Part shown: in pieces, positions 45,061 to 49,335 of the stretch | Numbering within the stretch: position 1 is the first letter of the stretch | Layout of the letters: each line of letters starts with the position of its first letter | Notes under the pieces: generated by a model | The model's input: only the letters and a program-made list of their open reading frames with translations | Told to the model about the DNA's origin: nothing | Databases searched by the model: none | Made by a program: the position numbers and the translations under genes | DNA from: Perkinsus marinus ATCC 50983 | Taxonomy: Eukaryota; Perkinsozoa; Perkinsida; Perkinsidae | Length of the DNA stretch: 49,335 bases | NCBI RefSeq assembly: GCF_000006405.1 | Contig: NW_003207677.1 | Coordinates: 698,293-747,627, forward strand | Reading direction: 5' to 3'

Positions 45061-45757
45061 AAGGACAGAACTACATGGAATAGCTAGCCGATCGAAAGAT
45101 GCAACTCAGGTCGCTGAAAAGGCTACACGATTCGATGCCGTCTCCTTCGAGACTGTCTCCAACACAGAATTGGAGGCCGTCTCGAACTGATAAACTTTCC
45201 CAGACTCTCCCGCATCGACGTGCAATGTCCAGATACCCATCTCTAACGCGATACGGTAGTAATAACTCACAAACACATCAAAACACAGAGTGAGCTGTAA
45301 GGCACGAGAACGTGCAGGACCATTACTAAGAACGAGCATAGAAGAACAACGCAACTCGTGCAACGCTTCGACACTACACAATATCAAAGAACGTCACGCA
45401 GGCTCCATATAATGATAAGTTCACGCGAGCTGATCTGTCTCGACAAATATCGTTTATTCATAAAGGGGTTTCCCCGTCAATCACTTGAAGGGTCTTTATA
45501 CCGAGTTGCCAAATAATTCAATGAGGCCGAGAGCGACCTAGCCGGATTGAGATTCCCTTAATGGTGTTGAAGACTCTCATTGATGCCTTCCATACTACCT
45601 CATCCAATCCCCATCACTATGCTGATGTCGTACTATAGGACGGAGCATATCCTCCCTTTGATGGGGTATAAACGAATATACCAGCCCATGGAGGTGCACA
45701 TCCATGTGCTGAGGGGAACAATGATGGTACTGTATCTTGGGATGGCTTTGTTCCACT

Positions 45758-46375
45758 GGCATAGCTGCCCCACCAAAAGGAACTCATCGTTCTCGGGCAT
45801 ATTTCGGACGGCATAGCTGCCCCACTAAAAGAAACTCGTTATACCCGGGTATATTTCGGATGGCATAGCTGCCCCACTAAAAGAAACTCGTTATACCCGG
45901 GTATATTTCGGATGGCATAGCTGCCCCACTAAAAGAAACTCGTTGTACTCGGGTATATTTCGAATGGCATAGCTGCCCCACTAAAAGAAACTCGTTGTAC
46001 TCGGGTATATTTCGAATGGCATAGCTGCCTCACCCAAGGAAACCCATTGTACTCGGCTATATTTCGAAAGGCGTAGCTGCCCCACTAAAAGAAACTCGTT
46101 GTACTCGGGTATATTTCGAATGGCATAGCTGCCTCACCCAAGGAAACCCATTGTACTCGGCTATATTTCGAAAGGCGTAGCTGCCCCACTAAAAGAAACT
46201 CGTTGTACTCGGGTATATTTCGAATGGCATAGCTGCCTCACCCAAGGAAACCCATTGTACTCGGCTATATTTCGAAAGGCGTAGCTGCCCCACTAAAAGA
46301 AACTCGTTGTACTCGGACATGTTACGGATGGCATAGCCGCCCCATCAGAATAACTGGCAATAATAGGCATATCCC
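45758..46375. repeat. 52-bp minisatellite, about 12 units, with a dimeric higher-order part
   Basis: Units start GGCATAGCTGCCCCAC at 45758, 45810, 45862 and every 52 bp to 46330. From 46018 two variants alternate (CCTCACCCAAGG and CCCCACTAAAAG types), giving a 104-bp dimer repeated three times. An inverted unit end, GGGGCAGCTATGCCAT, occurs after the array near 46405. Unit length and absence of spacers exclude CRISPR. Confidence 0.97.
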
Positions 46376-46526
46376 ATCGATGGCATCCCATGGCACATCC
46401 CTTGGGGCAGCTATGCCATCTTGAGATAACTTCCACGGGGCATTAAGCTAGGTTTATAACACTTATCATATTATCACCCGGTAATTGATTATTCGACAAC
46501 ACTGGTTAAGGACTCAACTCAATTGA

Positions 46527-46993
46527 ATGGGAAGGAGAAGCCGAAAAGACTCAAAGGCAAAGGAATTACCCAGTCTAGTAATACTCGATGGGGTAGGGAT
46601 ATATACACAACTATGACCATCACAACTTCCCAGCACCTAGTTACAGACATTTCTGGCAGCGTCCACGATGCGATGGACTTCGAGCCAACGAGAAAACACA
46701 TCGATCGGTAACCCGCAGGAACCAAAGTTGGCATCACATACGACGCAGAATCACCTAGCTCAGCTCCGTGTAACGCTGCCCGAATGAAGCGGCACTCAAC
46801 GTACCCAATGAAAAGTTTGTTGAAGTTGAGAAACCTAGCTAGGTTAGGAAGAAGTGAACTTCAAGAGACTGACATCAGAAAGATGGGGGACGAACAACAA
46901 AACCATCGAAGCGAAGTCCATGACAAAGCCGATGAGCACTATGCCCGAATGGCAAGGAAGAAATGGAACGCCTCGGAAAACTACAACAAATAA
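46527..46993 (+). CDS. Three-exon gene, 124 aa, charged, unknown
   Basis: Exons 46527-46592 (MGRRSRKDSKAKELPSLVIL), 46634-46707 (HLVTDISGSVHDAMDFEPTR) and 46759-46993 (MKSLLKLRNLARLGRSELQE, ending SENYNK-TAA) total 375 nt in phase; introns are 41 and 51 bp. Strongly basic and acidic stretches alternate, with no membrane segment. No family recognised. It starts about 150 bp after the minisatellite. Confidence 0.6.
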
Positions 46994-47104
46994 GTAAATT
47001 ATACTACATAATAGATGTACAAATTGACTATAGAGCGGTTACTGATTTCCGGAGGTACCGTACTGACAGAGCTGAAATAAGCAATTGCTCGGAAAATCAT
47101 GTGT

Positions 47105-47876
47105 CTAGTTCACCACACCGTATACCTTCTCCTCAATAGTAGTCAATACCCTAGCGCGATCTCTCCTCAAGGCGGTCAACTCGAGGGAGTTCGCTGGCCT
47201 CAACATACTGTTCATAACGGTCGTCATATCCAGACGGCTCCGTCTGTTACCCTTAAGGGAACTACTCCTCCTCGTCGTTCTGGCTTGGTACTGTCGGCGT
47301 ACCGAACGCTTTACCGGTCTGGTATTACGCGCATACTCTCTCAAAGGGACAACCTTCTGTGATTGCTTAGCGAGCCCTTCCATCTTATCCGCAGAGTCGT
47401 ACTCAATTAAATCAACAGCTTCCCTGAAGGTCACCACTTTCGATGACACTTCGTCCGATACGGTAGGCGAGTGAGTGAACGATTGGGAACGGGAACGACA
47501 GCTATATTTCATGGATGCATCAGTTGACACGCTCTGAATATCGTCATCATAATCTGATGAAAGGCATAATACGAGGCGTCCTCTTACAAGGTATGGAGCT
47601 CGCCAAATCACCACATGATCATCGGGCTGTTTCCGTCGAAGAGAGCGCGAGAAGTATGATATATAAGTATGAATCCAGCTGAGAATTTTCAAGCGACGTT
47701 TTCTTATTTTCTGAGCATACGACTATATACCATGCGAAGCTTCTGTTGTCGATGGCTATCATACTACTGAAACTTGACCTAAAGTTTGCGAAACAGTTCT
47801 GATCACACTGTAGCAGAAAAGACTCGCTAGATACACCCCAGCCTCTATTCCCAGTGTGTGATGATGCTGTTTTCAT
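47105..47876 (-). CDS. Three-exon gene, about 221 aa, unknown
   Basis: Exons 47876-47731 (MKTASSHTGNRGWGVSSESF), 47678-47588 (WIHTYISYFSRSLRRKQPDD) and 47533-47105 (VSTDASMKYSCRSRSQSF, VVTFREAVDLIEYDSADKME, ending EEKVYGVVN-stop). The 52- and 54-bp introns keep phase. The C-terminal half is very basic (RPVKRSVRRQYQARTTRRSS), suggesting nucleic-acid binding, which is only an inference. No family recognised. Confidence 0.6.
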
Positions 47877-47885
47877 CTAATCCAA

Positions 47886-48373
47886 TCAAGACCTCTGAAG
47901 CCGAGCATTAGCCTTACCCTCAGCATTCGGCCTTGCCTTGACGACATACTGCAGTTTCCTCGATAGCTGCTTCCCATTCAGCGGGTGGTCCCGGCCAACA
48001 AGCGACCTCTTAGGAGAGGTCCAGAAGATGTCTGATACTAAACTGTACTCTTGGTGACGACGGCGGCGGCGGCGGCCTTGGACGAAGTCGAGTAGTGTTG
48101 TAAAGCACCCGGCTTGCTCTCCACAGCTATCCAGCATGCCTCGAAAAGTAACCGAGCTGATGCACGAGCCAATCCTCAACCACTAACACCAACGATGCCC
48201 CAGGGAACCGATACACCTTTACGAACCGTAGTACGCATCACAAATACGCAAGTCTTCCATTATCGGGCGCGCGCTTTTTACATTAAAGAGTCTCCCGGAG
48301 AACCAGGTTTCACCAACTCGCCAAGCTTGGTGATTTCGGGTCCTAATGAACTCTCGCCAACACGCTCAATCAT
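47886..48373 (-). CDS. Candidate small gene, structure unresolved
   Basis: ATG 48373 opens MIERVGESSLGPEITKLGEL. A middle stretch reads MRTTVRKGVSVPWGIVGVSG and the last frame ends SRKLQYVVKARPNAEGKANA at TGA 47886. A (GCC)n run at 48060-48076 is open in several frames. I could not join all parts with in-phase introns. Confidence 0.35.
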
Positions 48374-48429
48374 GAGATACGACCCCTTCTGGACCATATT
48401 TCACCTCTTTGGCGTCGACACCTAACGAA

Positions 48430-49040
48430 TTTCACCGAGATGTGGCGGAAACTGGTTGAGGTAATCCGTAGTTTCGTTCGCCCAAATGATCTATTCCGTT
48501 CTGTGCGCACGGTTACAGCAACTTGGTATTGGTGTAACATGCCACTGGCTCAGATATTGCTATAAAACTTGGTAAGCTTATCGGTATTCGCCAAGTACGT
48601 GTCGTAAAACGCCGATATCTTGGTATAATCATTTGTTTATGAAGATTACACCATCTTTGGCGATATCCGCCTTTTATCGATCACGGTTGGTATATTCCCG
48701 AGTCGGAGTCGAATATCGCCAGGTGATTTGTTCAAATCTGGTTTTGTGACAGGCTTTCGCCACAACTTTGTGATGTTTCCTGTCCGGCGAGAGTTTTATC
48801 AAGGCCGCATACCGCCAAGTTGGATTCAACCGCACACGGATTCAACCCTTGGTTCTGCTTTTCGTTGTCAGTGACTTTCGATGTCTTTGGACTCTGAGTT
48901 CAGATGAATATCATGTCTTGTGGTAGGGCGATAGGCGATCTATCATAGGCCGATCGAGTACAGGAGAGTTCGCGCGGGAAGCCCAGGATCTACTTACATG
49001 AGTTTTACCACGGCAGAGTTAATCCTTTGTCAACTTTGCC
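48430..49040. other. No gene seen; may be element flank or LTR
   Basis: Repeated motifs such as GGCGATAT, CGCCAAGT and CCGATATC occur many times between 48590 and 48830. Lies directly before the right-edge pol fragment. No LTR boundary could be defined. Confidence 0.35.
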
Positions 49041-49046
49041 GAGCCG

Positions 49047-49335
49047 GCAAGGCCCAACGAGGAAGTTGAACAGCGTCGTATGGCCTTGTATGAATCGGTC
49101 AGTGATCTCCGATCATCATATCTCCATAGAGATTCTCCTTTTCGATGAAATGCTCCGACCAAAGCTCGAGTTCAATAATTCATGGCTGAATAAGGCTCCG
49201 ACCAAGGCTCCGACAGCTCAGGCTTATTTGGAGAGACTGCGGCAGCACTTGAAGAAGGTTCAACAAATTGGGTCACAATACATCAAAGAGGTGGCAGGGA
49301 AGCGAGCGCTGGAACATAGAGAGGATATGGAGCCT
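49047..49335 (+). mobile_element. Retrotransposon pol fragment, runs off the right edge
   Basis: ARPNEEVEQRRMALYESVSD continues to a stop near 49149 in one frame. In an overlapping frame RPKLEFNNSWLNKAPTKAP, YLERLRQHLKKVQQIG and AGKRALEHREDMEP run to the end. The last part resembles the region after the integrase core of Ty3-type pol proteins. One frameshift is needed. Opposite orientation to the left-edge element. Confidence 0.5.

Noticed and set aside
45758-46375. Regular direct repeats resembling a CRISPR array
   Set aside because: Units are contiguous 52-bp repeats without unique spacers, in a eukaryotic genome; it is a minisatellite.

Overview
This is a nuclear fragment from an intron-rich protist. 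Conserved proteins are split by GT-AG introns, many only 45-55 bp long, and there is retrotransposon, hAT and microsatellite DNA. The style resembles a Perkinsus-type alveolate, but that placement is an inference. Gene models were spliced by hand by matching reading phase across GT/AG sites. Coordinates are genomic spans and include introns.

Layout. Positions 1-3243 (minus strand) hold a retrotransposon: gag, then a pol frame that stays open to the left edge, joined by an apparent -1 frameshift. Positions 3942-8282 hold an SF1/BBP branch-point-binding protein with an unusual tail of extra KH-like modules. Positions 8508-36000 hold a tandem array of multi-membrane-spanning acyltransferases of the DUF1624/HGSNAT-catalytic type. 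There are six intact copies (A-F), one decayed copy (G) and orphan exons. All six keep the same splice phases over the shared core. A and B arose with a piece of the SF1 3' end. C and D lie in a nearly identical 3.3 kb tandem repeat split by a 100-N gap. E and F lie in a roughly 3 kb repeat. A hAT-like element (24548-26146, 8-bp target duplication, tRNA-like insert) sits before E. A C-terminally truncated PWP1 WD40 gene and a small secreted-protein gene lie between E and F.

Positions 36000-49335 contain a complete AP-4 sigma adaptor gene, a long inverted-repeat unit whose arms are coding-like, several small unrecognised genes with phase-consistent introns, a 52-bp minisatellite, and a retroelement pol fragment at the right edge.

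The most unusual structural signal is the density of short perfect inverted repeats: arms of 6-23 bp, spacers of mostly 1-5 nt, often chained as X-X'-X. They lie in introns, intergenic DNA and decayed exons. In two places a related copy lacks the palindrome, which suggests local fold-back (templated) insertion. The C/D duplication needs checking because the assembly gap lies between the two copies. I saw no pathway linking these genes; the array reads as gene-family expansion beside unrelated housekeeping genes.
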